From Halodesulfovibrio spirochaetisodalis (GTDB taxonomy: Bacteria > Desulfobacterota > Desulfovibrionia > Desulfovibrionales > Desulfovibrionaceae): 64,000 nt of DNA. Below the pieces are notes generated by a model. That model had not been told where the DNA came from. It saw nothing but the letters and a program-made list of their open reading frames with translations, and searched no databases. The DNA lies in assembly GCF_001672295.1 (NCBI RefSeq), contig NZ_JXMS01000004.1, forward strand, positions 95,330 to 159,329. The letters run 5' to 3'. The position numbers were made by a program, and so were the translations under genes. Each line of letters opens with the position of its first letter. Position 1 is the first letter of the stretch. Positions 26,658-35,800 of the stretch are shown in pieces.

Positions 26658-27773
26658 TTACGAATTACTGCCGGAAAGGGTCATCGATGACGTCTTTTTC
26701 ACGCGGGAACGTGTGTACCAGAGAATTCGTCCAAGCGTTATGACAGCAAATAATATATTGGAGAACCATGCTCCGAATACCGGATTAATATATCCCCGCT
26801 CGCCAAGTGCCCCAAACCATGTAAAGAGCGCATAAAACGCAAAGGTAAGGATAAGGCCGACAGAGACATTGATATACAGGCTGTCTCTCCAAGTGAGCAG
26901 CATAAGCGCCACAAGCCCCATGATGACAACCGCAGCTGCATACGCAATTTTCTGATGATACGTTGTGCGTAACGCTTCCACGTTGGAACCGGACTGTTCA
27001 AGCCTCTCGATGGCAGCACCAAGCTCCCACAGCGCCAGACGGTTCAAGTCTGTATCTACAGATACCGTCCTGAAAACTGCAAGCTTTTGCTTTAACGGTA
27101 CGACAAGCTCCGGCGTATTAACAACAGCATAGCTGCCCGGTTCTGTCTGAATGACGGATGAAAGTACCCAGTCATTCGGGCGCACAACTGCACTTTTCGC
27201 TTTGATAACTTCCTGAATAGCATCGCCGCCGTCAGACATACGCATGATGGTCACCCAGTCGGCTCTACCTTCCTTCAGGTACGCTTTTTTCAGGTTCACG
27301 ACATAGTTGTCTTCAAGGAACCAAATATCAGAAGCGACAGTCTTTTCTGCGCTTTCACCGCGCACATCTTCCTTCCATATCCTTCTTGATTCCACGTCTC
27401 CCATTACCCCTAAGTACTGGGAGAACCCGAGCTGTACGACAGCCCAGAACAAACCTATGTAGAGAATGAACCTTGCGAGTGACACAAAAGAAACACCGCC
27501 AGCCTGCAGCGCGACAAGTTCCTTGTTACGGGACATTACACACAACTGCACTGTACAGGACAGCAAGAATACCGCTGGAAGAATCTGAGAGATAATCAGC
27601 GGCAGCTTACAGATAAAATACAGCGCAACAGTGTAAATACCGAGGCCAGCTTCAATAAAGTCATCCAGTTTTTCAAACAGGTCGGTCAGCAGGTAAATAG
27701 CTGTGCCGATCCCGAGAATAAGCAGCATTAAAAACAGATTCTGCTTCAACATATAGCGGGTTAACAGTGTCAT
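26658..27773 (-). CDS. lptG: LPS export ABC transporter permease LptG
   Basis: A 371-residue inner-membrane permease of the YjgP/YjgQ family. Three membrane segments precede and three follow a beta-rich periplasmic domain (about residues 110-260). N-terminal motifs are LTRYMLKQNLFLMLLIL and MSRNKELVALQAGGVSF, the coupling-helix region. With LptF and LptB it drives lipopolysaccharide extraction. Its ATG directly follows the lptF stop, and a GGGGG ribosome site lies 8 nt upstream. LptF/G assignment follows order and similarity; the pair could be swapped. Confidence 0.9.
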   Translation of the reverse strand: MTLLTRYMLKQNLFLMLLILGIGTAIYLLTDLFEKLDDFIEAGLGIYTVALYFICKLPLIISQILPAVFLLSCTVQLCVMSRNKELVALQAGGVSFVSLARFILYIGLFWAVVQLGFSQYLGVMGDVESRRIWKEDVRGESAEKTVASDIWFLEDNYVVNLKKAYLKEGRADWVTIMRMSDGGDAIQEVIKAKSAVVRPNDWVLSSVIQTEPGSYAVVNTPELVVPLKQKLAVFRTVSVDTDLNRLALWELGAAIERLEQSGSNVEALRTTYHQKIAYAAAVVIMGLVALMLLTWRDSLYINVSVGLILTFAFYALFTWFGALGERGYINPVFGAWFSNILFAVITLGRILWYTRSRVKKTSSMTLSGSNS

Positions 27774-28937
27774 TTACTGTCCCCCTTTACGCTTGCCAAA
27801 ACGCAGAATCACATGCGTAATCATGGCAGTCACGTTTATGGTTCGCTCTTTAGCGGTCAGGTACAGTCCAACCACAGCCAGCACAGCAAACAGCGCATTC
27901 GGAATCCACAGGCTGATGTCCGGTGGAAGCCCTCCTCCGCCTTCGCCGCTTTTCATACTGATGGAAAGCAGACTGTAGTACACAAGGAAGTTACCAAGAG
28001 CCATAACTACGCCCATCTGCTGGCGCATTCCCTCAAAGGCACAGGCCAGCGGCATGGCAAAAATACCAAGCACGATGCACGCGAACGGCATAGCCCAGCG
28101 TTTCGGGATTTCAACATCTGTCTTGCGGATAAAAGACTTACTTTCAGCAAGGGAAGGATCTTTCTTAATCGCCTGTAACTGCGCATACGACATGCCGGAA
28201 GGACGCAGCTTTCCTAAATGCACACCTTTTACAAGCTGTGACAAAGAAAGACGCACAACGTACTGGTTGAACCCGAGCACGCTGATCTGGTTTTTATCCT
28301 GACGATAAATTTTACCGTTATGGAGGACAAAGCGGATTTCGCCCTGCTTGGTATCAGAAATAATTTTGCCCTTTGGAGCAATGATCGTCACGCCGCCAGT
28401 ATCTTTACTGGTATCCTGAACAAGCACGTGTTCCAGATCGCCGGTGGCAAGACTGGAACTGCGTGAATAAATCATAAGTTTCGGGATAGAGTTATTAAAC
28501 ACACCCGGCTGTAAAACTACTTTTGCGCGGGTCTGGGCTAACTCAAGAATGGATGAACGGAAGTTGTCCATTCCCCATGCAATACCGAACATGGATACCC
28601 ACAGTGTAAGTACGGTACACAGGGAACCAAAAACTACAGGTGCCGGAAGAAGTTGATACAGGCTGACGCCGCCTGCTTTCAATGCCACAAGTTCCCTGTC
28701 GGAGCTCATACGCAAGAAGGTAAGAAACACGGACAGCATGGTGGCTATAGGAATAATCATAAGCAGAACAGCCGGAATCAGGTAGCCGAACAGCTTCAGC
28801 ATTTCAATCAACCCGATATCCAGCCCGAGAAACAGCTCTCTGAGCTGCAATACTTTTCCGATTACGATCAGGAAAACTAATGAAAACATGGACAGACAGA
28901 AAATGGAAACGTGTTCCTTAAAAATCTGTCTGTGCAC
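27774..28937 (-). CDS. lptF: LPS export ABC transporter permease LptF
   Basis: A 387-residue partner of LptG, with the same 3+3 membrane layout around a periplasmic jellyroll domain. The coupling region reads MSSDRELVALKAGGVSL. The C-terminal part has FACIVLGIFAMPLACAF and the last helices near IPNALFAVLAVVGLYL. The start is GTG 28937 with only a weak ribosome site. It follows a 61-residue gene by 27 nt. Confidence 0.9.
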   Translation of the reverse strand: MHRQIFKEHVSIFCLSMFSLVFLIVIGKVLQLRELFLGLDIGLIEMLKLFGYLIPAVLLMIIPIATMLSVFLTFLRMSSDRELVALKAGGVSLYQLLPAPVVFGSLCTVLTLWVSMFGIAWGMDNFRSSILELAQTRAKVVLQPGVFNNSIPKLMIYSRSSSLATGDLEHVLVQDTSKDTGGVTIIAPKGKIISDTKQGEIRFVLHNGKIYRQDKNQISVLGFNQYVVRLSLSQLVKGVHLGKLRPSGMSYAQLQAIKKDPSLAESKSFIRKTDVEIPKRWAMPFACIVLGIFAMPLACAFEGMRQQMGVVMALGNFLVYYSLLSISMKSGEGGGGLPPDISLWIPNALFAVLAVVGLYLTAKERTINVTAMITHVILRFGKRKGGQ

Positions 28938-28964
28938 TAAACTTACTCTAAACAGAACAGCCCC

Positions 28965-29150
28965 CTAATGGTCACTTTCTGATTGTTTAAAAAAATTATT
29001 AAGCATTTCTGCTTCCTTGGGGCTCAGATTGAAACGCATACCAGCCTGATCCAGCAACCGCCTCAAGTTAGCCGGATGCTCTTTCAAATGTTCCTGTACG
29101 TAGGCAACAGCTTTTCTTACAAGTTCACTCTTAGGCATTATCGTTGCCAT
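28965..29150 (-). CDS. Small helical protein upstream of lptF
   Basis: A 61-residue, mostly helical protein (SELVRKAVAYVQEHLKEH, LRRLLDQAGMRFNLSPKEA). The ATG has AGGAG 6 nt upstream. It is divergent from uppP and heads the lptF-lptG run. I do not recognise a named family; it looks conserved-hypothetical in style and could be a small DNA- or protein-binding helix bundle. Confidence 0.72.
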   Translation of the reverse strand: MATIMPKSELVRKAVAYVQEHLKEHPANLRRLLDQAGMRFNLSPKEAEMLNNFFKQSESDH

Positions 29151-29307
29151 TTTCAGCTCCTTGTTATTAGTGGTAGATACAACCTGAACCTTTCACTTGG
29201 AAAAACATGGCAATCTAACTTACTAACCCGCGCCTTGCAACTCACTCTACTATACTGTATTTTTCTAAGGTTGTTGCCATTAACACTAAACCATATACGA
29301 TTTATAT

Positions 29308-30117
29308 ATGACTGAACTTTATTCCGCTGTTATTCTTGGCATTATCGAAGGTTTGACAGAATTCCTTCCTGTATCTTCTTCCGGTCATCTCATCATCGCC
29401 GGACACCTTCTTGACTACACCGGCCCAAAAGCGGCTGTTTTTGAAGTGTTCATCCAGCTAGGCGCTATCCTTGCTGTTGTAGTCCTCTATCTTAACAGAT
29501 TTTTAGGATTACTGAAGAACACACCGGAAATCCCGTTCTCCGGCATTCGCGGGCTCTGGATGCTTTTTCTTACCTCACTGCCAGCCAGTATTTTAGGGCT
29601 TCTTCTGGCAGGGTACATTAAAACATACCTGTTCAACCCCATTACCGTATCCTTTGCTTTAGGCATTGGTGCGATATTTATTTTATGTGTTGAAAAGTAT
29701 GCGCCATCACACGATACCGATAAAGCAACCTTTCATTCTCTGGATGACATGACGCCAAAGCTTGCGCTCGGCATCGGCTGTTTTCAGTGTCTTGCCCTGT
29801 GGCCGGGTTTTTCCCGCTCCGCCGCAACAATAATGGGTGGTATGCTCTTAGGCGCGCGCCGCACTCTTGCCGCTGAATATTCATTTCTGGCAGCAGTACC
29901 TATCATGTTTGCAGCAACCGGATACGACATGCTGAAACATTATCAACTGTTTACTACTGCCGATCTTCCCTTTTTTACTGTAGGATTCGTAGTCTCATTC
30001 ATCTCCGCCCTTATTGCAGTAAAAACCTTTATCACTCTTGTGGGTAAGATGACGTTTAAACCATTCGCTTGGTACAGACTTATTGTTGCACCGTTAGTAT
30101 ACTTTTTCTGGACATAG
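29308..30117 (+). CDS. uppP: Undecaprenyl-diphosphatase
   Basis: A 269-residue BacA/UppP membrane phosphatase that recycles undecaprenyl pyrophosphate for peptidoglycan and O-antigen synthesis. It has eight or so membrane segments and both family signatures: GIIEGLTEFLPVSSSGHLII at residues 11-30 and WPGFSRSAATIMGGMLLG in the middle. The ATG at 29308 starts a standard N-terminus although the ribosome site is poor. It is transcribed toward the tRNA array. Confidence 0.96.
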   Translation: MTELYSAVILGIIEGLTEFLPVSSSGHLIIAGHLLDYTGPKAAVFEVFIQLGAILAVVVLYLNRFLGLLKNTPEIPFSGIRGLWMLFLTSLPASILGLLLAGYIKTYLFNPITVSFALGIGAIFILCVEKYAPSHDTDKATFHSLDDMTPKLALGIGCFQCLALWPGFSRSAATIMGGMLLGARRTLAAEYSFLAAVPIMFAATGYDMLKHYQLFTTADLPFFTVGFVVSFISALIAVKTFITLVGKMTFKPFAWYRLIVAPLVYFFWT

Positions 30118-30154
30118 TTTTTTGACGGTAAAACGACTTTTTTTCAAAAAACGC

Positions 30155-30183
30155 TTGCATTGTGCGTGAGATTTCCTTAAACA
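30155..30183 (+). promoter_or_regulatory. Promoter of the tRNA-Met array
   Basis: TTGCAT (30155-30160), exactly 17 nt, TAAACA (30178-30183), 37 nt before the first tRNA. The same arrangement with the same -10 precedes the first tRNA-Pro gene. Confidence 0.6.
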
Positions 30184-30219
30184 CTCTCCCGTCGCAACGA
30201 AGTGTGACGCACAAGAGAT

Positions 30220-30296
30220 GGCGAGGTAGCTCAGTTGGTTAGAGCATGCGGCTCATATCCGCAGTGTCGGGGGTTCAATTCCCTCCCTCGCTACCA
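30220..30296 (+). tRNA. tRNA-Met (CAT), copy 1
   Basis: A 77-nt cloverleaf with all stems and encoded CCA. The anticodon loop is CTCATAT (CAT). Elongator type, because it lacks the C1-A72 mismatch and the GGG/CCC anticodon stem of initiators and lacks the C4-G69/C5-G68 pairs of Ile2 tRNA. The 1-72 pair is G-U. First of six identical copies. Confidence 0.96.
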
Positions 30297-30332
30297 TCTT
30301 ATTACACACTTTAGGCCGACCACATACTTGAT

Positions 30333-30409
30333 GGCGAGGTAGCTCAGTTGGTTAGAGCATGCGGCTCATATCCGCAGTGTCGGGGGTTCAATTCCCTCCC
30401 TCGCTACCA
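30333..30409 (+). tRNA. tRNA-Met (CAT), copy 2
   Basis: Identical to copy 1. It lies 113 nt downstream of copy 1, separated by a 36-nt spacer that is repeated unchanged between all copies. Confidence 0.96.
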
Positions 30410-30445
30410 TCTTATTACACACTTTAGGCCGACCACATACTTGAT

Positions 30446-30522
30446 GGCGAGGTAGCTCAGTTGGTTAGAGCATGCGGCTCATATCCGCAGTGTCGGGGGT
30501 TCAATTCCCTCCCTCGCTACCA
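30446..30522 (+). tRNA. tRNA-Met (CAT), copy 3
   Basis: Identical 77-nt gene in the 113-bp tandem array; anticodon CAT, CCA encoded. Confidence 0.96.
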
Positions 30523-30558
30523 TCTTATTACACACTTTAGGCCGACCACATACTTGAT

Positions 30559-30635
30559 GGCGAGGTAGCTCAGTTGGTTAGAGCATGCGGCTCATATCCG
30601 CAGTGTCGGGGGTTCAATTCCCTCCCTCGCTACCA
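30559..30635 (+). tRNA. tRNA-Met (CAT), copy 4
   Basis: Identical 77-nt gene in the 113-bp tandem array; anticodon CAT, CCA encoded. Confidence 0.96.
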
Positions 30636-30671
30636 TCTTATTACACACTTTAGGCCGACCACATACTTGAT

Positions 30672-30748
30672 GGCGAGGTAGCTCAGTTGGTTAGAGCATG
30701 CGGCTCATATCCGCAGTGTCGGGGGTTCAATTCCCTCCCTCGCTACCA
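30672..30748 (+). tRNA. tRNA-Met (CAT), copy 5
   Basis: Identical 77-nt gene in the 113-bp tandem array; anticodon CAT, CCA encoded. Confidence 0.96.
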
Positions 30749-30784
30749 TCTTATTACACACTTTAGGCCGACCACATACTTGAT

Positions 30785-30861
30785 GGCGAGGTAGCTCAGT
30801 TGGTTAGAGCATGCGGCTCATATCCGCAGTGTCGGGGGTTCAATTCCCTCCCTCGCTACCA
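30785..30861 (+). tRNA. tRNA-Met (CAT), copy 6
   Basis: Last identical copy. Its 3' flank differs from the 36-nt spacer and leads to a terminator, so all six copies are probably one transcript cut by RNases. Confidence 0.96.
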
Positions 30862-30871
30862 ACGAAACAGT

Positions 30872-30907
30872 AAAGGCTCATAGATTTTATCTATGAGCCT
30901 TTTTATT
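30872..30907 (+). terminator. Terminator of the tRNA-Met operon
   Basis: The 13-bp stem AAAGGCTCATAGA/TCTATGAGCCTTT is followed by T-rich sequence, 10 nt after the last tRNA. Confidence 0.88.
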
Positions 30908-31139
30908 TTCAAAGCTGCTTATGCCTTTCCGAAACTAACTTCTCAGTAGTTTTCACATTGCCTATCGATTCTCCTCACACAAATTCAACGCAACTACATG
31001 TAAAGCACAAAGCTCCCTTCCTGCATGGCTCATAGCAACGACCAATTCTCGATTCTGCACTACAGTATAAATCAATAATCTAATTAACAGCATAAATGTG
31101 AACCTATATCGTGCATGAAATTTATTATAGGAGAGTACT

Positions 31140-32222
31140 ATGCAGTTAGACATGCACTACTATGGAACTTATGCAATGGCGCGTGCTGCAGGGCTAAAGC
31201 CAGAAGTAGCAACAACCATCGCGACTGCAGCACAATTTGTAGATGACAATGCTGCAGACAATGATGTTGATTTTAAGGATGGTGGCAAATTCTTAACCGA
31301 GGCAACAGCTCATCACCTAGCCTCCACTGAAAACTTTGATAACGATGACCAAAGACAAGTATGGGTTCCTTTTCACTTTTTACCAGGCGGTGAAGGTGAA
31401 AGCTATGGAGAAAAACTTCTTTGCCGCAAAGATAGTGCGAATGCACAATCAGTATTAAGTTTTGCACTCAGCTTAAGCGATAGAAACTATGCGCCCGAAT
31501 TAATCGGTGCAACAGCACATATCTATGCTGATACTTTTGCGCATTATGATTTCTCTGGAGTAAGCAGTCCGTGGAATTATATAGACAACAGCACGTTGAC
31601 TATTCTGAACGAAAACGATTTTGCTGAAGAATTAAAAGAATACAATAAGCAAAAAGAAAAAAGTTTTTTCGAAAACTTCACATGCCTACTACCAGATAGC
31701 CTCACAGGGGGGTGCGCTGAAACTCTCTCATGTGGATTAGGACATGGAGCTGCATGCACACACCCTGATCGCCCTTATCTTCACTGGAGTTTTGTCAGAG
31801 AGGAAACAGGGGATACCATTGAACATAACAATATCGAAACGTTTACTGAAGCTTCTGAAGCACTTCATACCTTTTTTACCGACTTCGCAAAACACAGACC
31901 AGACCTATGTGAGAATGACCCTATGGAGTTCTCTGAAATCAAGGCTGCTGTTCGTGAAGTGATAATGACTCCAGCTGATAAATCTGGACGTATTTCCGCT
32001 TGGCAACAAGCTTGTAAAGCAGGAAAAATTACCGGACATAGCGAAACCATCCCCGAATACAGCAGTGATGGTTGGAATGACGAAAGAAATATGCTGAACC
32101 ATACTGAGTTTTCGCCTGATGCCGTGCAGCATAGCGCTTATCGTTTCTACCAAGCTGCGGCTCTATTGAGAACTTACATCTTACGAGACTTGTTACCTTC
32201 TCAAGGGCTCATCGTTGCGTAG
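31140..32222 (+). CDS. DUF6765-like protein
   Basis: A 360-residue cytoplasmic protein (no signal peptide) starting MQLDMHYYGTYAMARAAG. The beginning (HYY-TY-A--AG with A-QFVDDN) and the mid-region GATAHIYADTFAHYDFSG recall the DUF6765 family and, more loosely, zinc-dependent phospholipase C-like folds with His/Asp clusters. A Cys-rich stretch (CAETLSCGLGHGAACTH) lies near residue 195. Function unknown. The ATG follows AGGAG. It is monocistronic, flanked by terminators, and more AT-rich than its neighbours by eye, so it may be an accessory gene. Confidence 0.82.
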   Translation: MQLDMHYYGTYAMARAAGLKPEVATTIATAAQFVDDNAADNDVDFKDGGKFLTEATAHHLASTENFDNDDQRQVWVPFHFLPGGEGESYGEKLLCRKDSANAQSVLSFALSLSDRNYAPELIGATAHIYADTFAHYDFSGVSSPWNYIDNSTLTILNENDFAEELKEYNKQKEKSFFENFTCLLPDSLTGGCAETLSCGLGHGAACTHPDRPYLHWSFVREETGDTIEHNNIETFTEASEALHTFFTDFAKHRPDLCENDPMEFSEIKAAVREVIMTPADKSGRISAWQQACKAGKITGHSETIPEYSSDGWNDERNMLNHTEFSPDAVQHSAYRFYQAAALLRTYILRDLLPSQGLIVA

Positions 32223-32231
32223 CTAATAACA

Positions 32232-32266
32232 AAAGGGCGGCTAGGAAAACTAACCGCCCTTTCCTT
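32232..32266 (+). terminator. Terminator after the DUF6765 gene
   Basis: The stem AAAGGGCGGCTAG/CTAACCGCCCTTT with one wobble and a 5-nt loop is followed by T-rich sequence. Confidence 0.85.
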
Positions 32267-32373
32267 TTCTTTCATTTTAACCAATTAACTCAGAGCTATT
32301 TCTTGCTCCCCTATCAATATAAGATTACAGAGTTCCTTATTCAATTAACTGTTTCTCCATAAAAGGCTTATAG

Positions 32374-32676
32374 ATGCACGACGAATTTAATTTTTTTTCC
32401 GATACTCAGCAGATGGAGCCAGTTACTACTAAAAATGAACCATGCATTGGCTGTGGCTGGTGCTGCCTGCGTGATCCCTGTTCCGAGTCCCACCAAAAGT
32501 ACGGGTATACAAAACGATGCCCAGACCTGCTTTGGGACGAAGAAACCACCCGCTATCTTTGCAAGTTGATGCTCGACCCCAAATATAGTGAAGAGGTACG
32601 AAAATCTCAGCACGAAGGGCAAGGCTGCTATGCGCCGCTTAATGAATGGCGGAAGGACGTTAAAAATAGAGGGTAA
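32374..32676 (+). CDS. YkgJ-type cysteine-cluster protein
   Basis: A 100-residue protein with CIGCGWCCLRDPC near residues 24-36 and later single cysteines (RCPDLL, YLCKLM, GCYAPL), the CxxCxxCC arrangement of YkgJ/Fli-B-like cysteine-cluster proteins that probably bind zinc or an Fe-S cluster. Function unknown. The ATG follows AAGG with a 7-nt spacer. It is convergent with cusA. It is shorter than usual YkgJ proteins but has an intact cluster. Confidence 0.78.
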   Translation: MHDEFNFFSDTQQMEPVTTKNEPCIGCGWCCLRDPCSESHQKYGYTKRCPDLLWDEETTRYLCKLMLDPKYSEEVRKSQHEGQGCYAPLNEWRKDVKNRG

Positions 32677-32697
32677 TATTCGCTTACCAACACATAA

Positions 32698-32742
32698 AAA
32701 AGCTGCATACCCGCCTTTATTAAAGCAGATATGCAGTTTTCT
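32698..32742. terminator. Weak terminator-like hairpin between convergent genes
   Basis: CTGCATA...TATGCAG arms with A- and T-rich flanks lie between the YkgJ-type gene and cusA. The loop is long, so this is tentative. Confidence 0.4.
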
Positions 32743-32804
32743 TACGCTCATATTTGTTGTTGATCGCACCTCATACAATCAACAGTTCTAAGATCTATCT
32801 AAAT

Positions 32805-35800
32805 CTACTCCTCAACGTCTCCCTGCCTTTTCAACTTCCGTTCCTCTACCCAGCAATACAGGACAGGAACAACAAATACTGTCAGCAGAGCAATGGACAT
32901 ACCGCCGAATGATGGAATTGCCATTGGCACCATAATATCTGCGCCTTTACCTGTTGAGGTTAGAATAGGCAGCAATGCAAGGATGGTCGTTGCTGAAGTC
33001 ATCAATGCTGGTCTGATGCGTTTTTTAGCACCTTCCACAACGAAGTTGCGAATTGCTTCAACATCCTTTTGCGTGCTTCCTCTTTTGGATTCATCAAGGA
33101 AGGTTGCCATAATGACACCGTCATCCGATGCAATACCGAACAAGGCAAGGAATCCGACCCAGATGGCGACTGACAGGTTGATGGGATGCACCTGAAACAA
33201 GTCGCGCATGTGCGTTCCCATTACAGAGAAGTTCAGGAACCAGTCCTGACCGTAGAGCCAGATCATAATAAAGCCGCCTGACCACGCCACGATGATACCG
33301 GAAAAGACCATAAGGGTTGTGGTAATGGCATTGAACTGCAAATACAGGATTATCACGATGACCAGCAATGCCAGCGGTAGAATGACAGAAAGTTTTTTCT
33401 GTGCGCGTATCTGGTTCTCGTAGCTTCCGGCAAATTCAAAAGACACTCCGGCAGGAACCACAAGTTCGCCGCTGGCAATTTTATCATCCAGAAACGCACG
33501 AGCCTGCTCTACTACATCCACCTCTGCATAGCCGGGTTGCTTATCGAAAAGGACATAGCCTAGGAGGAAGGTGTCTTCACTTTTAATTACCTGAGGGCCA
33601 CGCACATATTTAATGTCTGCCAGTTGTGACAGCGGCACTTGCTCTCCGGTGGCAGAGGCAACCAGAATAGACTCCAGCCCTTCCAGAGAATCTCGCAATT
33701 CGCGCTGGTAACGCACGCGGACAGGATACCGCTCTCTGCCCTCCACTGTTGTGGTAATAACACGCCCCCCAACAGCACTGTCGATGACATCCTGCACCTT
33801 GGCGATGCTTATCCCGTAACGGGCAATGGCATCCCGATCTATGATGATTTCTATATACGGCTTCCCGACAATTCTGTCCGCCGTCACTGCGGCAGGCATT
33901 ATCGACGGTATCTGCTTCAAGTATTGCTCCAACTGCAAACCGAACTCTTCAATAACCGGCAAGGTCGGGCCTTTTACTTTAATACCCATAGGAGCACGCA
34001 TGCCTGATTGCAGCATCACAATACGCGCTGCAATAGGCTGCAACTTTGGTGCACTTGTTACACCCGGCATATCTGCCGCTTTGACGATGGCATCCCAAAT
34101 ATCGTTGGATGACCGTATGCCACTCCACGCTTCCCTGTCCGGATTAATTTCAGGATCAAGCGCCATACGCCAGATTCTGAACGGTCTGCCATCCGGATCA
34201 GGAATAAGTCTGCCTGCGGCATCACGCTCATAATACCCTTGAACAAGGTACGGATAACCGTCTTCTGCCGGAAGCAGCTTGTTATCCACTGAACGCATGT
34301 AGTCTTTCTTTGCAGAAGTGAATTTGAAGCGCATGCGCTTACCACTTGCATCAAGCAAAAATTCCGGCTTGTAGTTAATCACAGTCTCGATCATGGAAAC
34401 CGGAGCCGGATCAAGCGGAGTTTCCGCACGCCCAAGCTTGCCTACAGCACTCTGCACCTCCGGTATTCTCTGGATAGCCATATCCTGCTTTGCCAGTACA
34501 TCCTGTACTTCGCCGATGGATGCGTGCGGCATAGTGGTAGGCATGTAGAGGAAAGAACCTTCATCAAGCGGAGGCATAAACTCTTTCCCAAGACCGGGGA
34601 ATGCATGCGTTAACGCAGCAACAGGTGTGGTTGCACGAATAGAATCCGGCAACCAACTTGTGAATGTGCCAAAACCGAGCCAGATAATCATTCCGAATGC
34701 AGCAATGCTAGTAGGAACGAGCATGAACGCGCCCTTATGGCGCAAAAATCTTCTGAGCAGGAACGGGTACATTTTCTGAAAACCATAGAAGAATGCCATC
34801 AATCCGCCAATTGTCCCCGCTACAAACAGCAGGTTGGCAACAGTACCCTTCTCCGGCCCAAGTGGCAGCCAATGCTGCGCAAGCACCACAGTCACAGCAA
34901 TAATGACCACCCAGTTTTCTACACGCTCTAGCGTGGAACCTAAAAATTCCGGTAAACGGTCACGGAGAATGCGACGTACACCCATGTACCCCACAACAAG
35001 CCCGAGCCACCATGTGACCATCGCACCCACTGCCACACCAGCGACGACAAATACAGCCGGTATCAGGTAAGACCTCAGGGTTCCAAACCGTACCTTTCTG
35101 CGTGCCTTGAATAATAAGTGCGTCAGTAACGGCAAAACAGTGAGGGAAAGTAAAATAGATGCACCAAGTGCAAATGTTTTGGTATACGCTAACGGTTTGA
35201 ACAGTTTACCTTCCGCACCGTCCATAACAAAGACTGGCAGAAAACTGATGATGGTTGTGGCAACAGCCGTCATAACGGCGCTACCCACTTCGGATACCCC
35301 TTCAAAAACAAGTTTGAAGGAGTCAGCACCGTCTGGAGCTTTTTCAAGCTTTTTTAAGATATTTTCGCATATGATAATCCCCATATCCACCATCGTCCCG
35401 ATAGCAATGGCAATACCAGACAAGGCAACGATATTGGCGTCCACACCGAGCGTCCTCATGGCAATAAAACACATGAGTACAGCCAACGGCAGTAAGGAGG
35501 AGATAACCAAAGAACTCTTGAAGTGCATCACAGCGATGAGCACAACAATGATGGTGATGAGAATTTCTTCAGTGAGCGCGTTATCCAGCGTGCCCAGCGT
35601 CTCCTGAATCAATCCGCTTCGGTCATAAAACGGAACAATAGTCAATTTTGAGACGGTTCCGTCTGCAAGCGTTTTACTAGGCAGACCTGCGCTGAGGGTT
35701 GCAATTTTGGATTTAAGATTTTTAATAACCGCGAGCGGGTTTTCACCATACCGCGCAACAACCACCCCGCCGACAACTTCAGCACCGTTTTTATCCAGTG

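Larger units (their letters stand above)
30220..30861 (+). repeat. 113-bp tandem repeat carrying six tRNA-Met genes
   Basis: A 113-bp unit (77-nt tRNA plus 36-nt spacer) is repeated about 5.7 times with no difference seen between copies, including in the spacers. Perfect identity of non-coding spacers implies recent amplification or active homogenisation by recombination. Confidence 0.97.

Noticed and set aside
30220..30861. CRISPR array (regular repeats with spacers)
   Set aside because: The repeats are full tRNA genes and the spacers are identical to one another, so it is a tandem gene array.
2801..31126. A shared 16-mer (GTGCATGAAATTTATT) in the leaders of pdxJ and the DUF6765 gene
   Set aside because: One 16-base match in 64 kb of AT-rich DNA can easily arise by chance; the surrounding bases differ and no regulator is suggested.
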